A DNA stretch of 64,000 nucleotides from NCBI GenBank assembly GCA_029243395.1, contig JAQWSE010000005.1, positions 124,001 through 188,000 of the forward strand. The letters run 5' to 3'. A program made the position numbers and the translations under genes. This stretch comes from Paracoccaceae bacterium. GTDB lineage: Bacteria > Pseudomonadota > Alphaproteobacteria > Rhodobacterales > Rhodobacteraceae. This document shows, one piece after another, positions 10,532 through 19,251 of this stretch (position 1 is the stretch's first letter; every line of letters starts with the position of its first letter). Under the pieces are notes generated by a model. The model was not told the origin of the DNA. It saw only the letters and a program-made list of their open reading frames with translations, and ran no database searches.

Positions 10532-10999
10532 ATGGCAGGTAGCGTAAATAAAGTAATAATTTTGGGAAACTTAGGAAAAGATCCAGAAGTTCGGACCTTC
10601 CCGAATGGTGGTAAGGTCTGCAACTTCCCAGTCGCGACATCTGAAACATGGCGAGATAGAAACTCCGGAGAGAAACAAGAAAGAACACAATGGCATAATA
10701 TAGCGATTTTCTCCGAACCACTAGTAAACATTGCAGAAAGATTTTTAAAGAAGGGTTCCAAGCTTTATATTGAAGGCCAGTTAGAAACAAGAAAATGGCA
10801 AGATAACGCTGGTGCAGATAGATACAGCACAGAAGTAGTTTTGCGACCATATCGGGGAGAACTTACACTCTTGGATAATAAAGCTGACTCAGAAAATGTA
10901 ACAAGTCAGCCTAGTTCAGAGCTGTTAGAAAAATCGTCAGACCCTGAGAAGGTTGCTAGTTTTTCACCTGATGACTTTGATGATGAAATACCTTTTTAA
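10532..10999 (+). CDS. ssb: Single-stranded DNA-binding protein
   Basis: SSB binds single-stranded DNA in replication, repair and recombination. It is 155 residues: an N-terminal OB fold ([19 protein letters not shown] to about residue 110), a polar linker and the acidic tail DDFDDEIPF, which docks partner proteins. The ATG at 10532 is preferred over an alternative 12 nt upstream because GGAGGT lies 4 nt before it, one of the best ribosome binding sites in the window. Divergent from uvrA and 115 nt upstream of gyrA. Confidence 0.97.
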   Translation: MAGSVNKVIILGNLGKDPEVRTFPNGGKVCNFPVATSETWRDRNSGEKQERTQWHNIAIFSEPLVNIAERFLKKGSKLYIEGQLETRKWQDNAGADRYSTEVVLRPYRGELTLLDNKADSENVTSQPSSELLEKSSDPEKVASFSPDDFDDEIPF

Positions 11000-11114
11000 T
11001 CCATAACGATGGCTTTTGAACTATCATTAGAATATGAAATGTAATAATATCCAATTGATAATAATTTCTGCAAACTTTTAACTAAAATGTTGAATAAGAG
11101 ATATTCCCACAATC

Positions 11115-13805
11115 ATGGAAAATGATTCTGACCAGACACCAAAAAGTGACTCAATAGAGACGATTCAGATTCAAGACGAGATGAAAGCATCGTATCTGGA
11201 TTACGCTATGAGCGTAATTGTTAGCCGAGCCATTCCAGACCTTCGAGATGGCCTAAAACCAGTTCATAGAAGAATACTCTATGCTATGCATGAAACAGGT
11301 AATTCTCAGGATAAACCATACAGAAAATCTGCTAGACCAGTGGGTGATGTCATGGGTAAATATCATCCTCATGGCGATAGCGCCATTTATGACGCTTTGG
11401 TAAGGATGGCTCAAGATTTTTCTATGTCTGCTTTATTAATTGATGGACAAGGGAATTTTGGTTCGATTGACGGTGACTCTGCTGCAGCCATGCGCTACAC
11501 AGAGGTAAGATTAGCCAAAATCACTGAAGGTATACTTGCTGATATTGAGAAAGAAACCGTTGACTTTCAAGACAATTATGATGGCAAAGATCTTGAGCCA
11601 ACAGTTTTGCCTGCTAAGTTCCCTAATCTCTTTTTGAATGGTGCTGGAGGTATAGCTGTGGGTATGGCGACCAATATCCCACCTCACAATTTGGGAGAAC
11701 TCATAAAAGCCACAAAGCAGCTAATACTTGAGCCAAATACTACGTTAGAAGAATTGATGTGCATCGTTCCAGGACCTGATTTCCCAACAGGCGGCTTAAT
11801 ACTTGGATACAGTGGAGCTCGTCGAGCCTATTCAGAAGGGCGGGGCTCTATCTTAATTAGATCAAAAACAGAAATTGAGAAAATTCGTAACGATAGAGAA
11901 GGCATCGTAGTAACCGAGCTCCCATATCAAGTAAATAAGGCAACATTGATTGAAAAAATAGCCGATTTAGCAAAAAATAAGAGAATAGAAGGCATATCAC
12001 ATATACAGGATGAAACCGATAGAGTTGGAATACGAATTGTAATTGAATTAAAAAGAGATGCCACCGCTGAAGTAGTGCTTAACCAGTTATTTAGGTTTAC
12101 TCCACTACAAACTAGCTTTGGGTGCAACCTACTTGCTCTTAATAAGGGAAAGCCACAACAACTAAATTTAAAGATGTATCTTGAAGAATTCATCGAATTT
12201 CGAGTTGAAATTGTCACGAAAAGAACAACCTTTGATCTTAAAAAAACCAGAAATAGAAGCCATTTGCTGTGCGGACTTGCTGTTGCGGTTTCCAATATTG
12301 ATCAAGTTGTTAAGCTAATCAGAAACTCTAATGACGGGACAGAAGCAAAGAAAGAACTTATGGAAAAGCGATGGCCCTCAAATAATATACTTCAATATTT
12401 GGAACTAATTGATGATCCGTCTCACAAACCTAATGAAGACGGCACCTACAACCTCACTGAAAATCAAGCCAAGGCAATTTTAGATCTCCGATTACAACGT
12501 CTGACTGCTCTTGGAATGAAAGAAATATCACAGGAACTTGCTCAACTCTCTAAAAATATTAAAGGCTATTTGGAAGTGTTGCAATCCAGGAGAAAAATCT
12601 TAGACATAGTGGTAGAAGAGTTAGATGATTTAACCGAAAATTATGCCACTGAACGTCGATCTCAAATTATTCAATTTGAAGGCGACACTGAAGACGAAGA
12701 TCTAATAGAAAAAGAAGAAATGGTCGTCACTGTTACTGCTGGTGGATACATCAAAAGGACAGCCTTGTCCGAATACAGAGAACAAAAACGTGGAGGGAAA
12801 GGTTCTCTGGGGATGAATCCGAAAGAGGAAGACTTTGTCACGAACTTATTTGTAGCAAATACACATACTCCTCTACTATTTTTTTCTACGGATGGAATTG
12901 TTTATAAAATTAAGACCTGGAGACTGCCGATTGGGGGAAGGAATTCTAGAGGCAAAGCAATAATAAATATTCTGCCAATAAACACGAAAAAATCAGTTGC
13001 GGCCATAATGCCCGTTGATGCCCAGGAAAAAACTTGGGATGATTTGCAAATTTTCTTTTCAACATCAACTGGTAGCGTCAGGCGTAATGCCCTGTCTGAC
13101 TTTACAAAGGTACAGTCGAATGGAAAAATCGCCATGAAATTACCTGATGAAACAAGTTTGGTTGATGTGAGGATTTGTTCTGAATCGGATGACGTTCTTC
13201 TTACAACATCTTTAGGGAAAGCAATAAGATTCCCCGTTTCGGACGTTAGGGTATTCAAAGGAAGAGACTCTACGGGAGTAAGAGGCATTCGATTAGTCAA
13301 AAAGGATTTTGTTGTTTCTATGGCGATAATTAGACATGTAAATGTCTCTTCAGAAGAGAGATCGGCCTATTTTAAGATGAGAAGAGCTATCACTGGTGAG
13401 GAGTCTATTGAAGAAAATACAAGTGGAGACTATGTTACTATATCAAAAGATAGATATACTGAGCTATCAGCTTCGGAAGAGTGGGTCCTAACTTTAACAT
13501 CATCAGGCTTTGGGAAAAGATCTTCAGCTCATGAGTTCAGGGTTTCTGGGAGAGGGGGGCAAGGTATCACCGCTGCTAATTTACTTAGAAGAGATGATAC
13601 CATTGTGGCAGCCTTCCCGGTTGAAGATGATGATCAAATTATGCTTGTTACTACTGCAGGGCAGGCAATAAGGTGTCCTGTGGCTGGAATATCTAGGCAA
13701 TCTAGAACAGCATCTGGTGTTAAGATTTTTAATACATCAGGGGATGAGAAAGTTGTATCAGTTGCATGGATAGCTGAGAAAAATGATGAGGAAACACCTG
13801 CCTAA
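11115..13805 (+). CDS. gyrA: DNA gyrase subunit A
   Basis: Breakage-reunion subunit of DNA gyrase, 896 residues. The active-site tyrosine lies in [10 protein letters not shown], and the quinolone-determining region reads [20 protein letters not shown], with serine and aspartate at the positions equal to E. coli 83 and 87, so the common resistance changes are absent. The GyrA box, essential for DNA wrapping, is QKRGGKGS at the start of the C-terminal beta-pinwheel. Downstream trmFO is 39 nt away on the same strand. Confidence 0.98.
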   Translation: MENDSDQTPKSDSIETIQIQDEMKASYLDYAMSVIVSRAIPDLRDGLKPVHRRILYAMHETGNSQDKPYRKSARPVGDVMGKYHPHGDSAIYDALVRMAQDFSMSALLIDGQGNFGSIDGDSAAAMRYTEVRLAKITEGILADIEKETVDFQDNYDGKDLEPTVLPAKFPNLFLNGAGGIAVGMATNIPPHNLGELIKATKQLILEPNTTLEELMCIVPGPDFPTGGLILGYSGARRAYSEGRGSILIRSKTEIEKIRNDREGIVVTELPYQVNKATLIEKIADLAKNKRIEGISHIQDETDRVGIRIVIELKRDATAEVVLNQLFRFTPLQTSFGCNLLALNKGKPQQLNLKMYLEEFIEFRVEIVTKRTTFDLKKTRNRSHLLCGLAVAVSNIDQVVKLIRNSNDGTEAKKELMEKRWPSNNILQYLELIDDPSHKPNEDGTYNLTENQAKAILDLRLQRLTALGMKEISQELAQLSKNIKGYLEVLQSRRKILDIVVEELDDLTENYATERRSQIIQFEGDTEDEDLIEKEEMVVTVTAGGYIKRTALSEYREQKRGGKGSLGMNPKEEDFVTNLFVANTHTPLLFFSTDGIVYKIKTWRLPIGGRNSRGKAIINILPINTKKSVAAIMPVDAQEKTWDDLQIFFSTSTGSVRRNALSDFTKVQSNGKIAMKLPDETSLVDVRICSESDDVLLTTSLGKAIRFPVSDVRVFKGRDSTGVRGIRLVKKDFVVSMAIIRHVNVSSEERSAYFKMRRAITGEESIEENTSGDYVTISKDRYTELSASEEWVLTLTSSGFGKRSSAHEFRVSGRGGQGITAANLLRRDDTIVAAFPVEDDDQIMLVTTAGQAIRCPVAGISRQSRTASGVKIFNTSGDEKVVSVAWIAEKNDEETPA

Positions 13806-13844
13806 AGCATTGAGAGTTTAGATATAAACTAAGAATAAGAATCT

Positions 13845-15206
13845 ATGGATACTTCTTCAATTAAGATTGTGGGTGCAGGGCTAGCCGGTTGCGAAGCGGC
13901 TTGGCAACTGGCAAATAAGGGATTCCATGTACAGTTATATGAGATGCGACCGATTAAAAAGACCGCTGTACATCACACTGAAAACTTTTGTGAACTGGTA
14001 TGTTCGAATTCTTTTAGATCTAATGACGATACAAAGAATGCTGTAGGTCAATTAAAATGGGAATTAAGGTCAGCCCATAGTTTAATCATGAAAACTGCAG
14101 ACAAACATTCAGTTCCAGCTGGTGGTGCTTTAGCAATTGATAGAGTAAAGTTTTCCAGTGAAATCACCAGAAAAATCAGGGCCCATCCCCTAATAGAAAT
14201 TAAACATGAAGAAGTTACCAAATTATCAACTGAAAATGAGTTAACTATAATAGCTACTGGTCCACTTACATCTAATGCTCTAGCTGAGAAACTTAAAATA
14301 ATTACAAAATCTGAAAATTTAGCATTCTTTGATGCTATCGCACCAATTATTTATAAAGAAGACGTCGATATGAATAAGGCATGGTTTCAATCAAGGTATG
14401 ACAAGGGAGAAAACAGCCTTGAAAAAAGAGCTTACCTGAACTGCCCTATGAATAACGAAGAATATGACTCTTTTGTAAAAAACCTAATTGCTGCGCCAAA
14501 AATTGAATTTAAAGAGTGGGAAAAAGAAACACCATATTTCCAAGCCTGTCTACCCATTGAAATAATGGCAGAAAGAGGTCATGATACCTTGCGATTTGGC
14601 CCAATGAAGCCTGTAGGGCTAAGGAACCCTCACGACAATAACCGTCGCCCCTATGCTGTGGTGCAGCTCAGGCCAGATAACACGACCCAAACTCTATACA
14701 ACATGGTTGGTTTTCAAACAAAAATGACACATTCTTCCCAAGTCAGAATTTTCCAAAATATACCTGGGTTAGAAAATGTTAAGTTTGCAAGATTAGGCGG
14801 CATACATAGAAACACCTTCATTAATTCACCCGAAGTTTTGAGATCTGATTTGAGTTTAAAGAAATCCCCTCAAATTCATTTTGCTGGTCAAATTACTGGG
14901 GTCGAAGGGTATGTAGAGAGTACAGCGATAGGACTACTCGCCGCTCTGTTCATATTCGAAAAAATCACTGAGAAAAAATGTTCCCCCCCACCTCTTACGA
15001 CAGCACTAGGAAGTTTACATAACTATCTTCTTTTACAAGATAATAAATCCTTGTTCCAACCAATGAACATAAATTTCGGATTATTTCCAGAACCACCCCC
15101 AACTGATGGGAAAAAATTGAAAAAAGACGATCGTAAAATAGCGTTTACTTCTAGAGCAAAGAAAGATTGGAATGAATGGTTCAGTCCAAAACATAATCTT
15201 ATATAA
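13845..15206 (+). CDS. trmFO: TrmFO, folate/FAD-dependent tRNA U54 methyltransferase
   Basis: Makes ribothymidine at tRNA position 54 using methylenetetrahydrofolate as carbon donor and reduced FAD. It is 453 residues with the FAD-binding GAGLAGCEAAW at the N-terminus, a conserved CELVCSNSFRSN block near residue 50, and the C-terminal HFAGQITGVEGYVES segment. TrmFO, rather than SAM-dependent TrmA, is usual in many alphaproteobacteria. It sits between gyrA and gluQ; gluQ also acts on tRNA, so a small tRNA-modification unit is likely. Confidence 0.96.
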   Translation: MDTSSIKIVGAGLAGCEAAWQLANKGFHVQLYEMRPIKKTAVHHTENFCELVCSNSFRSNDDTKNAVGQLKWELRSAHSLIMKTADKHSVPAGGALAIDRVKFSSEITRKIRAHPLIEIKHEEVTKLSTENELTIIATGPLTSNALAEKLKIITKSENLAFFDAIAPIIYKEDVDMNKAWFQSRYDKGENSLEKRAYLNCPMNNEEYDSFVKNLIAAPKIEFKEWEKETPYFQACLPIEIMAERGHDTLRFGPMKPVGLRNPHDNNRRPYAVVQLRPDNTTQTLYNMVGFQTKMTHSSQVRIFQNIPGLENVKFARLGGIHRNTFINSPEVLRSDLSLKKSPQIHFAGQITGVEGYVESTAIGLLAALFIFEKITEKKCSPPPLTTALGSLHNYLLLQDNKSLFQPMNINFGLFPEPPPTDGKKLKKDDRKIAFTSRAKKDWNEWFSPKHNLI

Positions 15207-15230
15207 ATAATAGCAGCGATAATTAATAAG

Positions 15231-16076
15231 ATGTTTATTTCTAGATTTGCACCCTCTCCAACAGGACTTCTACATCTTGGGCATGCATATTCAGCCTTAC
15301 TAACGCAGAACCTCGTTACAAGAAATTCTGGTACATTGCACCTAAGAATAGAAGATATTGATATAACGAGATGTACGCCTGATTTTGAAAAACAAATCTA
15401 TAGAGATCTTGAATGGCTTGGAGTTCAATGGGAATCTACTCCCCTTCGACAATCTGAGGAGTTATCAGTTTATAAAAATAGCCTGAAACAGCTTGTCGAC
15501 AAAGGTTTGGTGTATGGCTGTGATTGCACAAGATCAGACATTAAAAAAGCTCTTTCTGCTCCTAACAATTTGGCTAACGATGGTAGTGCAATGGTATATC
15601 CAGGGACATGTAGAGAGAAAAATCTGTCTCTAGATAACCAAAATGTTAGGCTTAACCTCCTCAAATCTAAAAATTACCTTGAGACTAATTACATTAATTT
15701 TTCTGAACAAGGTATTGGTCCTAATAAAGAAAATGGTAATCAAATTTTTGAAATAGGGTGGTTGGAAAAAAAATATGGCGACTTTATTATAGCAAGAAAA
15801 GATATAAAGACATCCTACCACCTTGCAGTGACCATAGATGACGCAAAACAAAAAATTACACATGTCTCTAGGGGTAATGATTTATTCCATGTCACCCCAA
15901 TTCATGTCATTTTACAAAATCTCTTAAACTTGAAAACTCCCGTATATGTACATCATCCTTTAATCACGGATAAGAATGGAAATAAATTGGCAAAAAGCAA
16001 AGGCGCTGAAAGCATTTTAAGTATAAGAAACTCTGGCACAACCATTAAAGAAATAAGGTCTATTCTTGGATTATAA
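15231..16076 (+). CDS. gluQ: Glutamyl-queuosine tRNA(Asp) synthetase
   Basis: Short paralogue of glutamyl-tRNA synthetase that attaches glutamate to queuosine at position 34 of tRNA-Asp. At 281 residues it has the catalytic domain only, without the anticodon-binding half of GltX. Seen: RFAPSPTGLLHLGH with the HIGH-type HLGH, LRIEDIDITR, and the KMSKS-like KLAKSKG near the C-terminus. Zinc-type cysteines are in YGCDCTRS and PGTCRE. It starts 24 nt after trmFO. No clear terminator follows; a 431-nt stretch without a confident gene lies downstream. Confidence 0.94.
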   Translation: MFISRFAPSPTGLLHLGHAYSALLTQNLVTRNSGTLHLRIEDIDITRCTPDFEKQIYRDLEWLGVQWESTPLRQSEELSVYKNSLKQLVDKGLVYGCDCTRSDIKKALSAPNNLANDGSAMVYPGTCREKNLSLDNQNVRLNLLKSKNYLETNYINFSEQGIGPNKENGNQIFEIGWLEKKYGDFIIARKDIKTSYHLAVTIDDAKQKITHVSRGNDLFHVTPIHVILQNLLNLKTPVYVHHPLITDKNGNKLAKSKGAESILSIRNSGTTIKEIRSILGL

Positions 16077-16507
16077 AAGCTTGAGGAAGGTTATTTCTTT
16101 TTCTGAAAAATCAGCTCTCAGCACCACTATGGTAAGCGGTCTATACCTGATTAGCTACTTTACCAATTGGGATCATTATCACAATCTAATTTATAGGTTT
16201 TGCCAAACTTCCCATGGTTAAAAGGTTCACCCTTTAACTAAATATTGTTTATAAATCTTGCTTAATCTCTGCTCTTACTGGATTCAATGATCTCTTGACC
16301 GCCTCCTTTATTGATCAAAGTCAGCATCAGCATCCATCTTATATAGATGTCCGGGCTATTAAGAGATTCAAACCCTAGATGGAATAGCAGTTCGTCAAAA
16401 AATCTTTTCATATATAAAAAAACCTATAGAATCTAAGACTACTATCTTATTAACTAATTCTAAACCGAAAGCTCTGAAAAATTATGCATAGGACGAGTTG
16501 AGAGGAA
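16077..16507. other. 431-nt stretch with inverted repeats and no confident gene
   Basis: Between gluQ and the NifU-like gene. Visible structure: a 10-bp inverted repeat TATAGGTTTT (16192-16201) and AAAACCTATA (16419-16428) enclosing about 237 nt; a hairpin at 16217-16238 with an 8-of-9 stem and a TTCA loop; a short stem CATCT/AGATG at 16335-16349; and GCTATT/AATAGC pairing 16355-16360 with 16383-16388. On the minus strand a 49-codon frame lies inside (16262-16411). A structured RNA or a decayed gene are both possible; I do not recognise either. Confidence 0.4.
16262..16411 (-). CDS. Possible small gene, 49 residues, unrecognised
   Basis: Minus-strand frame with an ATG at 16411 and TAA at 16262. 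The translation begins MKRFFDELLFHLGFESL and continues with a short hydrophobic run (IRWMLMLTLI) before a polar C-terminus. The residue mix is protein-like, but no ribosome binding site precedes the ATG (the upstream bases are a T-run), and a frame of this length arises by chance in AT-rich DNA a few per cent of the time. It could be a small gene, a gene remnant, or coincidence within a structured RNA. Confidence 0.22.
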   Translation of the reverse strand: MKRFFDELLFHLGFESLNSPDIYIRWMLMLTLINKGGGQEIIESSKSRD

Positions 16508-16924
16508 ATGAAACTATACACTGAAAAGATATTGAAACTAGCAACAGAAATACCTCATATTGGAAAAATTGAAAAAGCTGATAGGGTTGTATCACTGAGA
16601 TCTCCTATTTGTGGTTCGTCAATTGTAGTTTACATAAATAAAGTTAGCGGAAGAATTCATGAGTTTAAACAGGAAGTTAAAGCTTGTGCTCTTGGTCAAG
16701 CTTCTGCTTCTATTCTGGCTAATAATGTCATAGGTTTAGACCTATTAGGTATAAGCGCATTACACAGTTGTGTTAAAGATATGTTAGAGAAGAATTTATC
16801 TGCCCCACCACCACCTTTCGCCAATTATGAACTCTTACGTCCTGCCATCGAATTTAAAAACCGTCATGCCTCAATTATGTTAGTACTGGACGCTACAAGA
16901 AATGCCCTGCAGGATGACCAATGA
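16508..16924 (+). CDS. NifU/SufU-like Fe-S scaffold protein
   Basis: Member of the NifU N-terminal-like scaffold family, 138 residues. Two of the usual cysteines are present, in SPICGSS and VKACALGQAS. At the third position, where IscU has cysteine, the sequence reads NRHASIML. From memory, other alphaproteobacterial members also read RHAS here, so the loss is a feature of the subfamily. Role inferred: Fe-S assembly or delivery, apart from the SUF operon at the left edge. AGAGG lies just before the ATG. It is convergent with recG. Confidence 0.82.
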   Translation: MKLYTEKILKLATEIPHIGKIEKADRVVSLRSPICGSSIVVYINKVSGRIHEFKQEVKACALGQASASILANNVIGLDLLGISALHSCVKDMLEKNLSAPPPPFANYELLRPAIEFKNRHASIMLVLDATRNALQDDQ

Positions 16925-16932
16925 AACTATTA

Positions 16933-17043
16933 TTAAAAATTAAAAAATATTAATATTATTAAATAGTTAGAAAGCATTATTGTTAGGGCTAAAGCTCCAG
17001 TTTTACCTATAAAACTCGCCATAGATAATATTTCTTTTCTCAT
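16933..17043 (-). CDS. Possible small hydrophobic peptide (36 residues) behind an SOS-box match
   Basis: Minus-strand frame from ATG 17043 to a double TAA at 16930-16935, lying 71 nt after the recG stop and on the same strand. It begins MRKEILSMASFIGK and the rest (residues 17-36) is almost entirely hydrophobic, ending FFNF: a basic N-terminus with one membrane helix. A perfect GTTC-N7-GTTC lies 18 nt upstream of the ATG. The overall shape resembles SOS-induced small membrane toxins such as TisB, but there is no sequence match that I recognise and the ribosome binding site is poor. The frame might also be read as part of the recG transcript. Confidence 0.3.
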   Translation of the reverse strand: MRKEILSMASFIGKTGALALTIMLSNYLIILIFFNF

Positions 17044-17061
17044 TTTCTTGCTTTTATTTTT

Positions 17062-17076
17062 GTTCTTGTTTTGTTC
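17062..17076 (-). promoter_or_regulatory. GTTC-N7-GTTC SOS-box match downstream of recG
   Basis: Plus strand reads GTTCTTGTTTTGTTC, an exact match to the alphaproteobacterial LexA operator pattern, in the same orientation relative to the minus-strand 36-codon frame as the recA box is to recA. Caution: the surrounding bases are T-rich, and one or two matches to this 8-base pattern are expected by chance in 64 kb, though few in non-coding DNA. Confidence 0.35.
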
Positions 17077-17114
17077 TACAGTACGCAAGTAAATCAGTTT
17101 TGTAAAGATGTAAT

Positions 17115-19220
17115 CTAACTGGCCCTTATTAATGATAAAGATTCTTCTCTACCCATCAAAAACAGTAATAAGCGGATATTGCTTCCCTCAATGCCGTTTA
17201 ATTCTGGGTTATCAGTTACAACTCTGCGTGCATCTTCCTGTGCCCAAGTCAATATATCTAGATGCAAATCTAGATCTGCCAACCTGAATTTTGGGACCCC
17301 AGATTGCTGTGATCCTAAGAGGTCTCCCCCTCCTCGCATCTTTAAATCTTCTTCAGCTATATGAAAACCATTGTCATTATTCCTTAAAATTTCTAACCTT
17401 TCCCTGCCTGAACTACTTAAATTTCTTGAATAAATCAAAGTACAACTTGAAGCTAAATCGCCACGCCCCACCCTTCCTCGCAATTGATGGAGTTGTGCAA
17501 GTCCAAACCGTTCGGCTCCTTCAATGATCATTATTGATGCATTTGGAACATCGATCCCCACCTCAATCACTGTTGTAGCTAATAAGACCTGAACCTCTCC
17601 TACCGCAAAAGATTGCATAGATTCATTTTTTTCTTCCTCAGACATTTTTCCATGGAGAATTTTTACATTAAGAGATGAGTCATATTTTTTCAAAGCCAAA
17701 AAGCGTCTTTCTAGGGCTACTAATTCTGAATTTTCATCCTCTTCAATTAAGGGACAAACCCAATAGGCCTGCCGACCTCTTTTGCAAGCTAATCTTAATC
17801 TTTTCAATAAAGGCTCTATTTTAGTTTCGGAAATTACAGCTGTATCAATTCTTTTTCTATTGAACGGCTTTTCATCAATAATAGAAACGTCTAAATCTCC
17901 ATAATTTGATAGCTGCAAGGTTCTCGGAATCGGCGTAGCTGTCATAACTAATATGTCAATAGAATCTCCTTTCTGGACGAGATCAAACCTCTGTTTTACT
18001 CCGAACCTATGTTGTTCATCTATAACTGCAAATTGCAAATTCTTAAACTTCACTTCTTTCTGAAAAAGAGCATGGGTGCCTATAACTATTTGACTCGTGC
18101 CATCCTCAATTTTTTCTAATTTTTCTTTTCTGATTTTTGGCTTTACTTTTCCTGACAATATTGTGACTTCAATGTCCATACCCTTGATATGTCCAAGCAA
18201 ATTGCTGTAATGCTGTTGGGCTAATAAATCAGTCGGAACCATTAGGGCACATTGCCCAGTATTCTCAGCAAGAAATAACATAGAAATGAAAGCTACCAAA
18301 GTTTTTCCAGAACCTACATCACCCTGCAGCAACCTGAACATTCGCTTAGTGTTCGATAAATCAGTTTTTATTTCCTTTATGCATTTGACTTGTGCCTCTG
18401 TTAGCGTAAAGGGTAAATTTTGTATAAGTAGCCGAGATAATTTTCCTATTATTGGTTTTCGCTTCTTGTTTACTTCCCTAACTTTGTTTCTAGAAAGTGC
18501 CAAAGAAATTTGATGACTAAATAAATCATCATAGGCCAGCCTAAGACAAAAAGGGGAACTCACCGAAAGATCATCCACATTTAGCGGATTATGCAGTCTA
18601 TTAAGACTTTCCTTAAAACTTACCCAGCCATTGATAGAAAGCCTATCATCATTAATCCACTCAACATTATTTATTTCCTTGGGTAGCAGGGTCAACGCCT
18701 TGCTCACGGATCTAAAAAATAATTTCTGAGAAATTCCTTTTGTAAGAGGATACAAGGTTTCTATTTTAGGGATCTCAGTGATTTCATCCAGTTTTTGTAC
18801 ATAATCAGGATGAATTATCTGAAATTCATTACTAAACCTCTCCAATTTTCCAGAAATGATACGTTCTGTATCAATTGGAAAATTAAAAAGTAACCAATCG
18901 CGCTTGGCATTAAAGAAAACGAGATTAAATTTACCAAGATCATCTCTGACTTCAATAAATGAGGGAAGACCAAATTTTCTAAAAACATGCTTAACTACGG
19001 TCGCTTTTACGATCACATTTTCATCAAGATTTTCTTCAGCAACACCCTTTACGAATTTTCGGACCTTCAAACCTGTTGGCTTGGAATAAAGAAAATCTAT
19101 AGGCTTTAGAATCCCAATCTTACCAAGGTGCATCGTAGTCTTAGGTCCAATGCCTTCTAATTTGGCAAGATTTCCAAAAAGAGAAAATAGGAATTCAGGC
19201 CTGTTGGTCAATTTTATCAT
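17115..19220 (-). CDS. recG: RecG, branch-migrating DNA helicase
   Basis: ATP-dependent helicase that regresses stalled forks and processes recombination intermediates. It is 701 residues: N-terminal wedge/OB domain (with EGIGPKTTMHLGKIGI near the start), then two helicase lobes. Walker A is QGDVGSGKT near residue 305, the DEQH box is in VIDEQHRFGVKQR, TATPIPRT is motif III, and the C-terminal QLRGRVGRG is motif VI. Convergent with the NifU-like gene; ligA ends 31 nt upstream, so recG probably shares its transcript. No SOS box lies before it. Confidence 0.97.
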   Translation of the reverse strand: MIKLTNRPEFLFSLFGNLAKLEGIGPKTTMHLGKIGILKPIDFLYSKPTGLKVRKFVKGVAEENLDENVIVKATVVKHVFRKFGLPSFIEVRDDLGKFNLVFFNAKRDWLLFNFPIDTERIISGKLERFSNEFQIIHPDYVQKLDEITEIPKIETLYPLTKGISQKLFFRSVSKALTLLPKEINNVEWINDDRLSINGWVSFKESLNRLHNPLNVDDLSVSSPFCLRLAYDDLFSHQISLALSRNKVREVNKKRKPIIGKLSRLLIQNLPFTLTEAQVKCIKEIKTDLSNTKRMFRLLQGDVGSGKTLVAFISMLFLAENTGQCALMVPTDLLAQQHYSNLLGHIKGMDIEVTILSGKVKPKIRKEKLEKIEDGTSQIVIGTHALFQKEVKFKNLQFAVIDEQHRFGVKQRFDLVQKGDSIDILVMTATPIPRTLQLSNYGDLDVSIIDEKPFNRKRIDTAVISETKIEPLLKRLRLACKRGRQAYWVCPLIEEDENSELVALERRFLALKKYDSSLNVKILHGKMSEEEKNESMQSFAVGEVQVLLATTVIEVGIDVPNASIMIIEGAERFGLAQLHQLRGRVGRGDLASSCTLIYSRNLSSSGRERLEILRNNDNGFHIAEEDLKMRGGGDLLGSQQSGVPKFRLADLDLHLDILTWAQEDARRVVTDNPELNGIEGSNIRLLLFLMGREESLSLIRAS

Positions 19221-19251
19221 ATCAATATTTTATTATAACCTTTTGATAATA

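Noticed and set aside
16115-16190. tRNA-like stretch on the minus strand (D-arm-like CCAATTGGTAAAGTAGC)
   Set aside because: No matching acceptor stem, anticodon arm or T-loop could be folded around it.
16340-16390. GTCCGGGCT resembling the RNase P RNA core
   Set aside because: Only nine bases match; the partner 3' conserved block of RNase P RNA is absent.
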